From: Fulvia fulva
Lineage: Eukaryota; Ascomycota; Dothideomycetes; Mycosphaerellales; Mycosphaerellaceae
Direction of reading: 5' to 3'
NCBI RefSeq assembly: GCF_020509005.1
Contig: NC_063018.1
Location: 4,030,001 to 4,094,000, forward strand
Length of the DNA: 64,000 nucleotides
The translations under genes were made by a program, and so were the position numbers. Below the pieces are notes generated by a model, which saw only the letters and a list, made by a program, of their open reading frames with translations, did no database searches and had not been told where the DNA came from. Below, piece by piece: positions 55,518-64,000 of the stretch (position 1 is the first letter of the stretch; each line of letters starts with the position of its first letter).

Positions 55518-58148
55518 ATGGCGACAATGCATGCTGGCGTAAAGCGCTCATTCCAAGAGATGCATGCCTTCGATGCAGCTTCTCCATCCAGACCTAACTC
55601 GAAGGAGCTTTTGCAGCAAGTCGCCAGGTCAAGGGAGCCAAGTGCCACCCCGACACCACCCAACGCCATCGCAGTCAACGCCACCGGTCTCAACTCGCTG
55701 CCGAGAACGGCATCCTTCAGATCAGATGCCTCTATTCTGCTGATCGGGGTGCGTGGTGTGGGTAAAAGCTCTCTTGGATTTCTTGCAGCCTCAGCATACA
55801 CCAGACGCCTTGTCGAGTCAGATAGGATCTTCAGCGAAGTCACTGGCTCAAACAGACAAACCTTTCGCAAGTCGGAAGGAACCGCGGAGTATCATAGAAA
55901 GCATTGCGAGGTCCTGAAGCAACTTCTGGCCACACACAGCAGACAGTGTGTGATCGTGTGCAGCTTCGCCGATTTGGAAAGTGACGGCGCCAGGCTGATA
56001 CAGGACTTTGCTCAGACACATCCTGTCATATATGTCACTCGGGATGTTCCGGGTATTCAGACATATATTCGAGTGTGGTCAGACGAGAGGATACAGGACC
56101 TGATCAGAGCCAGCGAGCCACTACTCAGAGACTGCTCCAACTACGACTTCTTCAACGTCTCCGAAACTCTACACAACAGTTCGCCTCACGATGGGCCCAG
56201 ACTGCCGCACAGTAAAGGCACCAATGGTCCGTTCCTTACTCTCAAAAGAGCCGAGCACGACTTTCTCAAGCTGCTACGAAACATCATCGGTGACCATGAC
56301 CGTGGAAGATCTCACCAATCAGCATATCCACTCTCACAAATCAGTGTGGACAAGCTTGAGTTTACCTCTGCGGTCACGATATCCGCAGAGGACATCGTGG
56401 CTCAGAGATTGAATCTTGACGATGCGCAGATTGGTGTCGATGCAATACAGCTCGAGATCAGCTTGGTCCCAAAGCACAGCGAGTCATGGAAGCTCGGGAA
56501 GCACAGCTGCTTCAATCTGGTCAACGAGGCCTTCGCAATGCTTCGTCGATCCACAATTCTGCCCATCTTGATCGAGGTCGCGGATCGAACAACTTCGACG
56601 GCAAAGACGCAGGTCGCGAAAGCGGAGCTGTTGGATTACTGCCTACGACTGGGCCCAGAGTATTGCGCTGTCGATCTGGCAATCGACGACGGCCAGCTCA
56701 GCTACCTTGTGGCCAGCAGAGGGCGTACGAAACTCGTGGGCGAGTTCATTGCCCCGAAGCGACTGACAGATGGGTGGCGAAGTCAGGAGTGCCTAGACAT
56801 TTATCAAAAAGCTCACCGACTGGGCTGCGATCTTGTCAAAATCACCATGCCAGATGGGACTCTTGCTGACAACTTCGCGATCCAAGCCTTTCAGCAACGT
56901 GTTCAATCCTTACATAATGGCGAAGGTCCACGATTGATTGCTTATGGTACTGGCCGGCAAGGTCGCACATCCATGTGCTTCAACAACATCCTCACGCCCG
57001 TCGCCCCGTATGCCGTGACCGTGGATAGCTCTGGCGCTGGCCTGAGACCCGGCGATGGTTATCCACTACTCACTGCCAAAGAACGGAACGCAGCTCTCTT
57101 CGCCAGCTTTGTGCACGAGCCCATGCGTTTCTTTATTTACGGCGCGAACGTGAGCTTCTCGCTTTCGCCCGCAATGCAGAATGCAGCGTATGAGGCGTGC
57201 GGGATGCCACATTCTCTCAGGACTCACTCTGCGTCGAATTTGGACGACTTCGCAGCTCTCGTCCGCGAAGTGGACTTTGGCGGCGCTGCAATCGTACAGC
57301 CCTTCAAGACTAGGGCGATCCCAATGATGGACATGCTCAGCCCGCAAGCAAAAGCCATTGGGGCACTGAACACCGTCATACCACTGCGAGACGATGCAGT
57401 CATTCAATCCACCGCTGGCGAGACTGGCATATTTCAAGGACGACTCCGGACAGGTCCAGTAAAGGCACTGTACGGCGACAACACAGACTGGATCGGCATC
57501 CGTGCTTGCATAAGACGCGGACTGTCGCCGGCAAACACTGTTCGACCTCAAAGTACGGGACTTGTCTGCGGTGCTGGAGGCATGGCTCGTGCGGCAATAT
57601 ATGCCATGATCTCACTCGGCGTCCAGCACATTTTCGTCTGCAATCGCACCAAAGGTAACGCTGAAGAGCTGGCCGAACACTATAGCCGTCTAATCAGGTC
57701 GAATGGCATAGCCGAACTCAGTCCAGCGAGTGCTGCCCACACATCCGTTACCGCGCTGGAATCCTTCGCAAGCGAATGGCCACAGGCAATGCGGCATCCA
57801 ACCATGATCGTCAGCTGTATTCCCACGCAGACCACTGACGGCATCCCAACCAATTTCACATTACCGAAGGACTGGCTGAGCAGTCGAACAGGAGGGGTCG
57901 TGGTTGAGCTGGCGTATATGCCCATCGTAACGCCACTAGTGCGGCAAGTGCAGAGTGAAGGCCGCAAGGGGTGGATCCTCTTGGACGGCTTGGATATGCT
58001 GCCCGAACAGGCGTTTGCGCAGTTCGAGCTCTTTACTGGAAGAAGAGCGCCACGGACTCTTATGAGGGATGAGGTCTTTAGGCATTACAGCGAGGATGAG
58101 TATCCGCCTCATGGTGCTTTGAATACGGACTCGCCGACACATTCGTAG
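55518..58148 (+). CDS. qutR: Quinate pathway repressor QutR, 876 aa
   Basis: Single exon; homologous to the last three domains of the pentafunctional AROM protein. Shikimate-kinase-like domain (about 70-270) with intact Walker A GVRGVGKS (77-84); type I dehydroquinase-like domain (about 285-515); shikimate-dehydrogenase-like domain (about 540-860) with FIYGANVSFSLSP, QPFKTRA (Lys), GDNTDWIGI and nucleotide motif GAGGMARAA. In Aspergillus and Neurospora this protein (QutR/QA-1S) represses by binding the activator, sensing a quinate-pathway metabolite rather than acting as an enzyme. A Ser/Pro-rich N-terminal extension of about 70 residues precedes the first domain. Length fits QutR/QA-1S (about 880-930 aa). 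Confidence 0.92.
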   Translation: MATMHAGVKRSFQEMHAFDAASPSRPNSKELLQQVARSREPSATPTPPNAIAVNATGLNSLPRTASFRSDASILLIGVRGVGKSSLGFLAASAYTRRLVESDRIFSEVTGSNRQTFRKSEGTAEYHRKHCEVLKQLLATHSRQCVIVCSFADLESDGARLIQDFAQTHPVIYVTRDVPGIQTYIRVWSDERIQDLIRASEPLLRDCSNYDFFNVSETLHNSSPHDGPRLPHSKGTNGPFLTLKRAEHDFLKLLRNIIGDHDRGRSHQSAYPLSQISVDKLEFTSAVTISAEDIVAQRLNLDDAQIGVDAIQLEISLVPKHSESWKLGKHSCFNLVNEAFAMLRRSTILPILIEVADRTTSTAKTQVAKAELLDYCLRLGPEYCAVDLAIDDGQLSYLVASRGRTKLVGEFIAPKRLTDGWRSQECLDIYQKAHRLGCDLVKITMPDGTLADNFAIQAFQQRVQSLHNGEGPRLIAYGTGRQGRTSMCFNNILTPVAPYAVTVDSSGAGLRPGDGYPLLTAKERNAALFASFVHEPMRFFIYGANVSFSLSPAMQNAAYEACGMPHSLRTHSASNLDDFAALVREVDFGGAAIVQPFKTRAIPMMDMLSPQAKAIGALNTVIPLRDDAVIQSTAGETGIFQGRLRTGPVKALYGDNTDWIGIRACIRRGLSPANTVRPQSTGLVCGAGGMARAAIYAMISLGVQHIFVCNRTKGNAEELAEHYSRLIRSNGIAELSPASAAHTSVTALESFASEWPQAMRHPTMIVSCIPTQTTDGIPTNFTLPKDWLSSRTGGVVVELAYMPIVTPLVRQVQSEGRKGWILLDGLDMLPEQAFAQFELFTGRRAPRTLMRDEVFRHYSEDEYPPHGALNTDSPTHS

Positions 58149-58368
58149 CTGCATCGGCAGAGCACGACGCCACGGATGAGGTCCCTGATTGAATCCAAAA
58201 TAGATAGGATGCAAGCACAAGCTCGATGCTGCCGATATACTTGCTCTGAGACCTAGGTCTTGAGGCCCTTTTCGTGAGAATTCTTACTCTGCTAGCGCAG
58301 GAGGACTTTAGAGCCTTAGTGGCTCGGGAGTGGAGAACGTGCTCACATCATTACGCCTTCGTGCGCCT
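58149..58368. other. Convergent intergenic, qutR to HAD gene
   Basis: 220 bp between two stop codons. No type II dehydroquinase or other gene fits here. Confidence 0.5.
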
Positions 58369-59318
58369 TCATATCCTGCCTGGTAACCACTCAGCCAGCT
58401 TCTCCAGACTACCGAAGCCAACAGCCTTCGACGTCTTGAAAGTGTTCCAAAGATCTCCCGCGGGCTTCGGGTCCAGCCACTCGACATCCTTACGGCCTCT
58501 CGTTGTTTCACGATCGATCAGTACCGCATTCCAGCCAGCTTCCAGCGCACCTACGACATCTTTGTCGTACTCATCGCCAACGTACACCTTCCGCCACTGC
58601 TCCGGATCGCGGTCGGCTTCAGACACTCCGCCCTCTCCGTCCAGCTTAGTCTGCAGCACTTCCTCCGCGGCAGCAAAGATTCGCTTGTCCGGCTTCTCGT
58701 GTCCGACATCGTAGGACATCACCGAGAAGTCAACGTCATCTTGCCAGCTGGTTGCTGGCATGTTCTCGAATTTGGTGCCGTATCGTACAGGGCTGATCTG
58801 CATGCCCAAGGATGTGAGGATGTCGGGGACTCGATCGTCGGAATTGGTAATGACGGCCACAAGAACTCTGGTGTCGCTCGCTTTGTGCGACTCGCGTAGC
58901 TGTCGTATCAGCGGAACCGCATCCTTGTATAGACAGTACCCTTCATCGCACCAGAAGCGTTGCAGCAGCTTCGGCACGAGTTCTGTCGGCATCTTCTGCT
59001 TCTCTCCGAGCAAAGGGGCGAATGTGCTGGTGATGATCTGTACGAGAATCAGTCACTCACGTCACAAACGGTGCAACCCTGCTTTCATACATTCCCCCAC
59101 CACTTCTCAGAATCCATACCCTTCGCCTTCCCAAAATTCGGATTCTCTCTCGCCTCCTGCTCAAACGCCTCCTTGAAAGACCTTCCCACATCCTCACTGC
59201 TGAAGCCGCCAAGTCCAAGTGCTTTCGCCACTTCGGTGTACTGTTGCGGGACTGGCTGGCGGGGCTTGAAGAGGGTGCCGAATGCATCGAAACATAGGAG
59301 TAAGTTCTTGGGAGGCAT
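58369..59318 (-). CDS. HAD-superfamily hydrolase, 298 aa
   Basis: Exon 1 is 59091-59318 and exon 2 is 58369-59037; the 53-nt phase-0 intron has GTATGA donor, TGACTGAT branch region and GTACAG acceptor. Haloacid-dehalogenase-like fold with motif I DAFGTLF (nucleophile Asp11), motif II VAVITNSDDR, motif III Lys in HEKPDKRIF and motif IV VYVGDEYDKDVVGALEAG. Resembles the HDHD3/yeast YMR130W group of predicted phosphatases; substrate unknown. The frame stays open to another ATG at 59360, giving 312 aa; the internal ATG is preferred because motif I starts a few residues after it. Not a known quinate gene, so it marks the cluster's right border. Confidence 0.85.
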
Positions 59319-59536
59319 GTCTAATGATGCCGCCGGGTCGGTCGATTGCTTGCATTTCACCGGGTAGCCATTGAGTCAGAGAGTCGTTTTGAGTGTTTTG
59401 CCAAATTCTTGGGTAGGAATTTCGGTGATGAGGCTGGATGGTAGAGCGCAATGTCACTTGTTGGTGGTGTAGTCTGTTGGAGCTTCAGGTCTTGTTTGCA
59501 GCTAATGTGGTGCGAGACGAGATGTGATGTTGTTGA
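59319..59536. other. HAD gene upstream region
   Basis: Only about 220 bp separate the likely start codon from the TA duplication of the transposon at 59537. No other gene is seen. Confidence 0.4.
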
Positions 59537-59538
59537 TA

Positions 59539-59572
59539 GAACGCTAGCATAAACACCTAGTGCACTCGGCTT
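59539..59572 (+). repeat. Left terminal inverted repeat
   Basis: Matches the reverse complement of 60962-60995 in 33 of 34 positions. Confidence 0.8.
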
Positions 59573-59721
59573 CCTCGATCGTCGCGTTAAACCGCGACGT
59601 TTTAAACAAAACAGTATATTAGGCAATAACGAAGCGCTTATATATGGTAATATATATACTAGAATGCTCGCCTATATATACGTTATCGAATACGTGCCTT
59701 AAAATGCTATATACTAAGAGT

Positions 59722-60687
59722 ACACTATCTTCTTGGGATGAGATGCCAGTATGCTCTTAAGACATCAGACTACCCAGTCCAGCGTGCTATGGATGCAGCA
59801 GCCGCAAAGATTAGACTCCAAAGGGACCCCTCTGCACCAGCAAGACCAGCAAGAACCCCCTAGAAGAAGGCAGACCTAGAAGAAGCCTACACTCTCCAAG
59901 CCCAGCTTGAAGCACAGGAGGCTCAACAGAGAACAGGCAGACAGAGGGACAAACAAGACAAGAAGAAGCAGACACTGTCTGAACAGATCGCAGGACTTCT
60001 CTGGGAGAAACAGTGGAGAATCAAACCACAGAGACCAAGAACACCAGCAGCTCTCCAACAGTTTGGCAGATACAACTACACCCTCTACACCAACCTCAAG
60101 AGGGCTGAGGCAAGCCTAGCAATCCAAACTCGCTCTGAGCACATTGGACTTAGAGCATATCTACATCAAAGACGAGTCCCAGGATACAACACAAAGGCAT
60201 GCCCCTGTGGCTACCCTTCCCAAAACCCTGAGCACATGCTGTTTGTCTGCCCAGACTGGTCAAGGGGAAGAGAGATCTGGAGAGCAAAAGCGAGGGACAG
60301 ACGACACCACAAGGCCCTTGTTAACAGTCAGGAAGACCTGCAGAGAATGGTCAAATAGGTTATATCAGAAAAGTTTTTAGCTCAATTGTCCCTTGCTGAA
60401 GAGACGGAGAGGTGGATCGAAGGGAGGGAAGCAGCAGCAGCAGCAAGAGGAGGGGGAGGAGGAGGAAGAGGTGAAAGCTCAGGGTAGCAGGCAAGGTAGT
60501 CTAGGAGGCTCAGCCCCAGACACTAGTGCACCCTGGTGGAAGGAGAAAGCAGATCACTCACAGCAACAAACCAGAGGTAGAGGAGGGAGGCTTTCACTTG
60601 CATATGCAGGTTTCCTACCCTAGGTATTCCATAGCTCCAGACCCGCATAGGCCGAGAGGCACTACATCGGGCAAATGAAATATCTAT
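59722..60687 (+). mobile_element. 5'-truncated LINE insertion with 15-bp target duplication
   Basis: Bounded by the 15-bp direct repeat CTATATACTAAGAGT (59707-59721 and 60688-60702). It encodes the C-terminal end of a non-LTR retrotransposon ORF2, about 59754-60490: a Gln/Arg/Lys-rich helical segment, then RAYLHQRRVPGY followed by CPCGYPSQNPEHMLFVC, the Cys-rich (CxC...H...C) tail found after RNase H in Tad1-type LINEs. Two in-frame TAGs (ARTP*KKAD, MVK*VISEK) look like Gln and Trp lost to RIP, otherwise mutation is light. A poly-Ala/Gly stretch ends the ORF. No long poly-A tail is seen. Confidence 0.75.
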
Positions 60688-60961
60688 CTATATACTAAGA
60701 GTCTATTTTCCCGAAAGCAAAGAATAGCAAAGTCTTAGCGCTTATCGACGTCGATAATTTACGACAAACTTTTGTATATATAGCTATAACTCCTAACGTT
60801 ACTACTTATAGTGGATTTAATATTACGAAACTCAAATTATCGATAGATCTATATTAGTTCTATATTTCTAGAAATTTGTATTCTCGTATCTAGCTATACT
60901 ACGAAGTTATATCTTATTTTCTGATTTTTTTTTAGAAAACTCGCGATTCAGCGGACCGGGA

Positions 60962-60995
60962 AAGCCGAGTGCACTAGGTGTTTATACTAGCGTTC
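60962..60995 (-). repeat. Right terminal inverted repeat
   Basis: Partner of 59539-59572. Confidence 0.8.
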
Positions 60996-60997
60996 TA

Positions 60998-61944
60998 ACG
61001 ATGGAAGGATAGAGGTGCTCGGCTTGACGGAAGCGACGCCGACGCCGCTTGCTTCGTTCACTTGTATGAAGCGCGGGTCGTAGGCTAGGCAGAGACAAGA
61101 GGATCAACATACGCTTCTATCAGCCGACTACATACTTTCACATGCTCGTTCGTGTGTAGAGGCCTTTGATCGCGCGACATTAGATACATTTCAGTGCAGA
61201 GGGTCGTTCGAGGGTGATGAGTCGGAAAGAGCGATAACAGCGTTGCACGTTTCACATCTTCACAAGCGAGCTTTTCCTTCATTCTTACATCTTGATGACT
61301 GTCTTATGAAGCGCTTCTCTTCTAGGGTCGTGAGTCTCTTTACTATTCGAACATAGACCAGCTTGCTAGCATTCTAGAATAGTCTGCTCGAAGGCAGCTC
61401 TAGGTATGAAACTGGGGAACCTCGATTGAAAATACAGGGTAGTGGCTGCAAGGTGTGAAAACCCATCTCATTTGAGAGCAGTGCCAGTTGATGCCCTGAG
61501 TCGTCGCAATGTCCCCTGCCAAAACTTATATCGTACTCTTGACGCGCTTTCTACCGTCTTGTGTCGAAGATCGCCCGGTCGTAGGCTGGACAACCTGCTA
61601 TGTGCTGCTGCACGTGTCCGCACTTCTTGTCTTGCTTATCGGCCATAGCGATGCGTGAAAAGGATGTGAAGTACGTAAATAAGGTAGTCTAAGAACTTCA
61701 ACGTTCACGATGTCGCTAATTTTGTCGCGATCCGCCGGCTGCCTAAGGCAAAATCACATACTACTGCTACAACTGCCGGGCCTAATCAATGCTACAAACC
61801 CTGCACCCTGTAACCCCCATTTGAACCCTATAACCATCATCTCCACTCGTTAGTTACCCCTATAACAGATGGACTATCTATAAACCTACTCGCGCTCCGC
61901 TCAGACTTACTACAACCTAACCGTAGCGTTACTCGAACATCGAA
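60998..61944. other. Intergenic, no supported gene
   Basis: Non-RIPped sequence without recognisable domains. The last 70 bp form the promoter of the following small secreted protein gene. Confidence 0.4.
61879..61884 (+). promoter_or_regulatory. TATA box candidate
   Basis: TATAAA 66 bp upstream of the ATG at 61945, followed by a pyrimidine/CA-rich leader. Confidence 0.45.
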
Positions 61945-62181
61945 ATGAAGCTCATTATAACGATCTTCTCTTTGGCCGCTTTTACCAGCCTAGTAACGGC
62001 CAACTGCAAAATATGTGCAGGCAATACGGCTGGATGCGTCGGCGATGGCAACATCTGCTCTAACGAGTACAAGTCGATCAAGGGCGGATTCCTATTTTAC
62101 AAGATTTGCTGTGAAGATACCGGTTTTCCGAGTGTTAGCTGTAATCATAAGGGAGAATGGCAAGTCGCTGAATTGTTCTAG
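61945..62181 (+). CDS. Small cysteine-rich secreted protein, 78 aa (effector-like)
   Basis: Single exon. Residues 1-19 form a signal peptide (MKLIITIF..., cleavage near Ala19-Asn20). The 59-residue mature part has seven cysteines (21, 24, 31, 38, 55, 56, 66), including a Cys-Cys pair in KICCED and a CKxC start, with many Gly. Size, secretion and Cys density fit fungal effector-like proteins. It bears no visible homology to the protein at 23832-24201. No family is recognised. It sits between two transposons. Confidence 0.7.
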   Translation: MKLIITIFSLAAFTSLVTANCKICAGNTAGCVGDGNICSNEYKSIKGGFLFYKICCEDTGFPSVSCNHKGEWQVAELF

Positions 62182-62450
62182 AGCAATTCTACAGTCTTGC
62201 TGATATCTTGTGAAGTAATGATTAATAACCTGGTCTTAAGACTCTTCAGATCGTAGCGGCTCGTTAAGGGGAGAATAGCGCCGGCTATAGCGAGAGTATC
62301 GTGTTTAGTGGTGTCCCCAACCTTAGAAAGGAGCTTGCATGCGGAAGCAGAACACTCCCGAGGCGACGAGGTGGAAGTGGTGCGTTCTGAAATGGTCTGC
62401 TCGAAGACTCGTTAAGGTGTAGCTACGTAACATATTCTCGGTCAAAAAAG
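62182..62450. other. 3' flank, no gene
   Basis: Non-coding, leading into a dispersed repeat shared with 24774-24832. Confidence 0.35.
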
Positions 62451-62503
62451 GTGCTGTTAGCGGTTGTGAACTTCCAAGGGTAATCGTAGCGGAGTGGAGC
62501 TGT
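62451..62503 (+). repeat. Short dispersed repeat, copy 2
   Basis: Matches 24774-24832 (GCTGTTAGCGGTTGTGAACT and GCGGAGTGGAGCT). The two copies diverge on both outer sides. Confidence 0.6.
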
Positions 62504-62544
62504 CGCGTGCACGATGGGCAGCAGCCCATCAAACCTTAGGCAGT

Positions 62545-62629
62545 AACCGCTAAGAATCAGGTGATTAGTTAGTTACCTAAACAGCCTTTTTAACGGCAGC
62601 CTCTTTAATTCTTAGATAGGCATATATAA
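62545..62629 (+). repeat. Diverged relative of the 10.7-kb Copia LTR
   Basis: ACCGCTAAGAATCAGGTGAT, a TAGTTACCT half-palindrome, CAGCCTTTTTAA and a GATAGGCATATATAATA segment line up with LTR positions about 10788-10866. It is only a piece; the following pogo-like element inserted into it. Confidence 0.5.
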
Positions 62630-62631
62630 TA

Positions 62632-63828
62632 ACGTGCTGTACTACCGAGCGGGCCACACTACAGAGCGGGCCACTTTTGCTAAGAACTGTAACGTGCTTC
62701 ACTACCGAGCGGGCCACACTACCGAGCGGGCCACTTTTGCCAAGAACTGTACCACTTCCACAGATACAGCTATGCAACCACCATTACAGCGTATATTGTC
62801 TTCAAACGAGGCCAAACTGACCTTAGCTGTCCAGGCCACGAAACGCGACGCGACAATTACGAATCGACTTGCTACAAAGGTATACGACGCGTCTCGAACT
62901 ATACTAGGGTATCGATTAAATAGACGACCTCCTCGGGGTGACTACGAGCCCAATTCGAAGAAGCTTATAGAGCTAGAAGAGAGGGTGATACTTACTTAAG
63001 TATATACTCGAGCTAGATCTTAGAGGTTTCCCGCTATTAAAGGCTAGTATACGAGCAATGGCCGATTCATTACTATAAGAGAAGGGTCTTAAGCCCGCTA
63101 GTCTTAATTAGATAGACAGGTTCATTAGGCGGTATCGTGAGCCAAAGGTTCGTATAATACGTAGATACGATCGTTAGCGAGCTCTAATAGAAGATCTAGA
63201 CGTTATTAAGAAGTAGTTCTTACTTATACATAATATAAAGGAGAAGTATAGTATCCTTAACTAGGACACCTATATTTTCGACGAGACAGGGTTTATAATA
63301 GGTGTTATTACGTCTTAGAGCATCGTTACGGGTTCAGAAAGGCGTAGTAGAAAGAGGAAGGTCGTTCAATAGGGTAATAGAGAGGGAGTAGAGAGATAGC
63401 GTATTAGATAGCTCTTATATAAAGCAAGATTAGTAAGCTACGTAAGTCTAACGAGGCCCTTATATAGCGGAAAGCACGAAAGCGCAAGTACATTCAGTCT
63501 AGAGGGTCTCTAACCTTTGATAAGGCGTCGCAATTAATACCTCTAGAGGATACTAGGAGGTAGGAAGTGAGTAGAGAGTCGCTAGATAGTGTTCGGCTAG
63601 TACTAAGGCTACGACGCTATAAGCGATATAGCGAGTCGGGGCATAACGTACGCACCTATTAAGTAGACTTGCTAGATAGCAAAGAATCTAAAGAGGAATT
63701 GTCCTCCTAGTAACAATTCTATAGGGTGTCGTCGTGTTAAGATACCGTCGTAATTAAAGTAGAAGTAGTATAGTTCTTAGTAAAAGTAGCCCGCTTAGTA
63801 GTATAGCCCGCTCGGTAGTAAAGTACGT
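62632..63828 (+). mobile_element. pogo/Fot1-like DNA transposon, internally deleted
   Basis: A 60-bp terminal repeat (ACGTGCTGTACTACCGAGCG...AAGAACTGTA) occurs twice in tandem at the left end (62632-62691, 62692-62751) and once inverted at the right end (63769-63828, RIPped form). TA lies on both outer sides (62630-62631, 63829-63830), as for Tc1/mariner-pogo insertions. The right terminal repeat shows CA/TG-to-TA changes that the left lacks. Confidence 0.8.
62772..63620 (+). pseudogene. pogo/Fot1-like transposase, RIPped and deleted
   Basis: ATG at 62772 opens 75 clean codons with an HTH/CENP-B-like N-terminus (SRTILGYRLNRRPPRG, then EERVI). The frame then runs through TAA/TAG stops: a second DNA-binding HTH (WIDRFIRRY-like, about 63100), and the first catalytic Asp block YIFDETGFIIGVI (about 63268-63305) with TGSERRSRKRKVVQ after it. 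The following about 200 codons with the remaining DDE acidic residues are missing; sequence jumps at about 63400-63440 to the C-terminal RKARKRKYIQSRGSLTFD tail typical of this family. Inactive. Confidence 0.75.
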
Positions 63829-63830
63829 TA

Positions 63831-64000
63831 TACTACCTACTTTTAAAATACTCTATATAACGTAAAGTACTAGTAAGCTAGGAACGCTAGTAAGCTAGGA
63901 ATTTTGTCTTAGTACGACTAACTCGTATTCTTTATTAATCGTTTTTACTACTATTAAATAGAGAACTAGTGAACTTAATACTCTTATCCGATTTAGAATT
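63831..64000. other. RIPped DNA at right window edge
   Basis: TpA-rich, non-coding. Contains a short tandem duplication, AGTAAGCTAGGAA twice, at about 63871-63900. Confidence 0.4.

Larger units (their letters stand above)
59537..60997. mobile_element. MITE-like TIR element with TA duplication, split by a LINE
   Basis: 34-bp terminal inverted repeats (59539-59572 GAACGCTAGCATAAACACCT onward, and 60962-60995) differ at one C/T position. They are flanked by TA at 59537-59538 and 60996-60997, as in Tc1/mariner-pogo elements. Without the nested LINE and its duplication the element is about 475 bp, with no transposase, so it is non-autonomous. The internal DNA is AT-rich. Confidence 0.75.

Noticed and set aside
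44159..58148. Horizontal transfer of the qut cluster
   Set aside because: Composition, intron style and gene content look native to ascomycetes; nothing in the window supports transfer.
60393..60623. Gln/Glu/Gly-rich ORF (76 codons) in the LINE
   Set aside because: Shifted frame over the low-complexity end of ORF2; not a separate gene.
1..64000. tRNA, rRNA, CRISPR or prokaryotic features
   Set aside because: No cloverleaf, rRNA core or spaced repeat array was recognised; the direct repeats found are LTRs or transposon ends.

Overview
The window comes from a filamentous ascomycete (Pezizomycotina), most likely a Dothideomycete; the class is inferred, not proven. Four things point there. Host genes carry 49-70 nt introns with GTRNGY donors, CTRAY branch sites and YAG acceptors. 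There is a complete-looking quinate (qut/qa) catabolic locus of the Aspergillus/Neurospora type. All transposon families present are fungal (Copia, Gypsy, Tad1-like LINE, pogo/Fot1). The repeats show saturating RIP (repeat-induced point mutation): CpA and TpG are almost absent, TpA is in excess, and reading frames are full of TAG/TAA where CAG/CAA/TGG would be expected, with Cys-to-Tyr and His-to-Tyr changes in zinc knuckles.

Layout. 1-17.8 kb is a RIP-degraded nested transposon island: a Copia RT fragment (+), a Tad1-like LINE (-), a Copia element (-), a 2.5 kb Copia fragment (-) that forms a giant inverted repeat with its neighbour, and a structurally complete Copia (+, 10731-17538) with 207-bp LTRs and an AGTAA target duplication. 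17.8-24.8 kb is a gene-sparse, non-RIPped interval. It holds a secreted 301-aa protein, a small membrane protein, a GMC-oxidoreductase pseudogene, a degenerate telomere-like tract and a 105-aa cysteine-rich secreted protein. 24.8-43.9 kb is a second RIP island: an element ORF with an intact 5' part and a RIPped 3' part, a Copia with two LTRs in inverted orientation, a Gypsy gag remnant, a Gypsy with 516-bp LTRs (33398-39682) and a second Gypsy.

44.1-58.1 kb is the quinate cluster in strictly alternating orientation: qutG (+), qutB (-), qutD (+), qutH (-), qutC (+), qutA (-), qutR (+). QutD imports quinate, QutB oxidises it to 3-dehydroquinate, and QutC converts 3-dehydroshikimate to protocatechuate. 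QutA activates and QutR represses. QutG and QutH are accessory genes of unclear role. The type II 3-dehydroquinase (qutE/qa-2) needed between QutB and QutC is not in the window. Genes pair head-to-head across 0.7-0.85 kb promoters and tail-to-tail across about 120-130 bp.

58.3-64 kb holds a two-exon HAD-family hydrolase, a MITE-like TIR element (TA target duplication) split by a 5'-truncated LINE with a 15-bp target duplication, a 78-aa cysteine-rich secreted protein, and an internally deleted pogo/Fot1-like element whose left terminal repeat is tandemly duplicated. Gene models were assembled by reading splice sites by eye; every multi-exon model given closes in frame.
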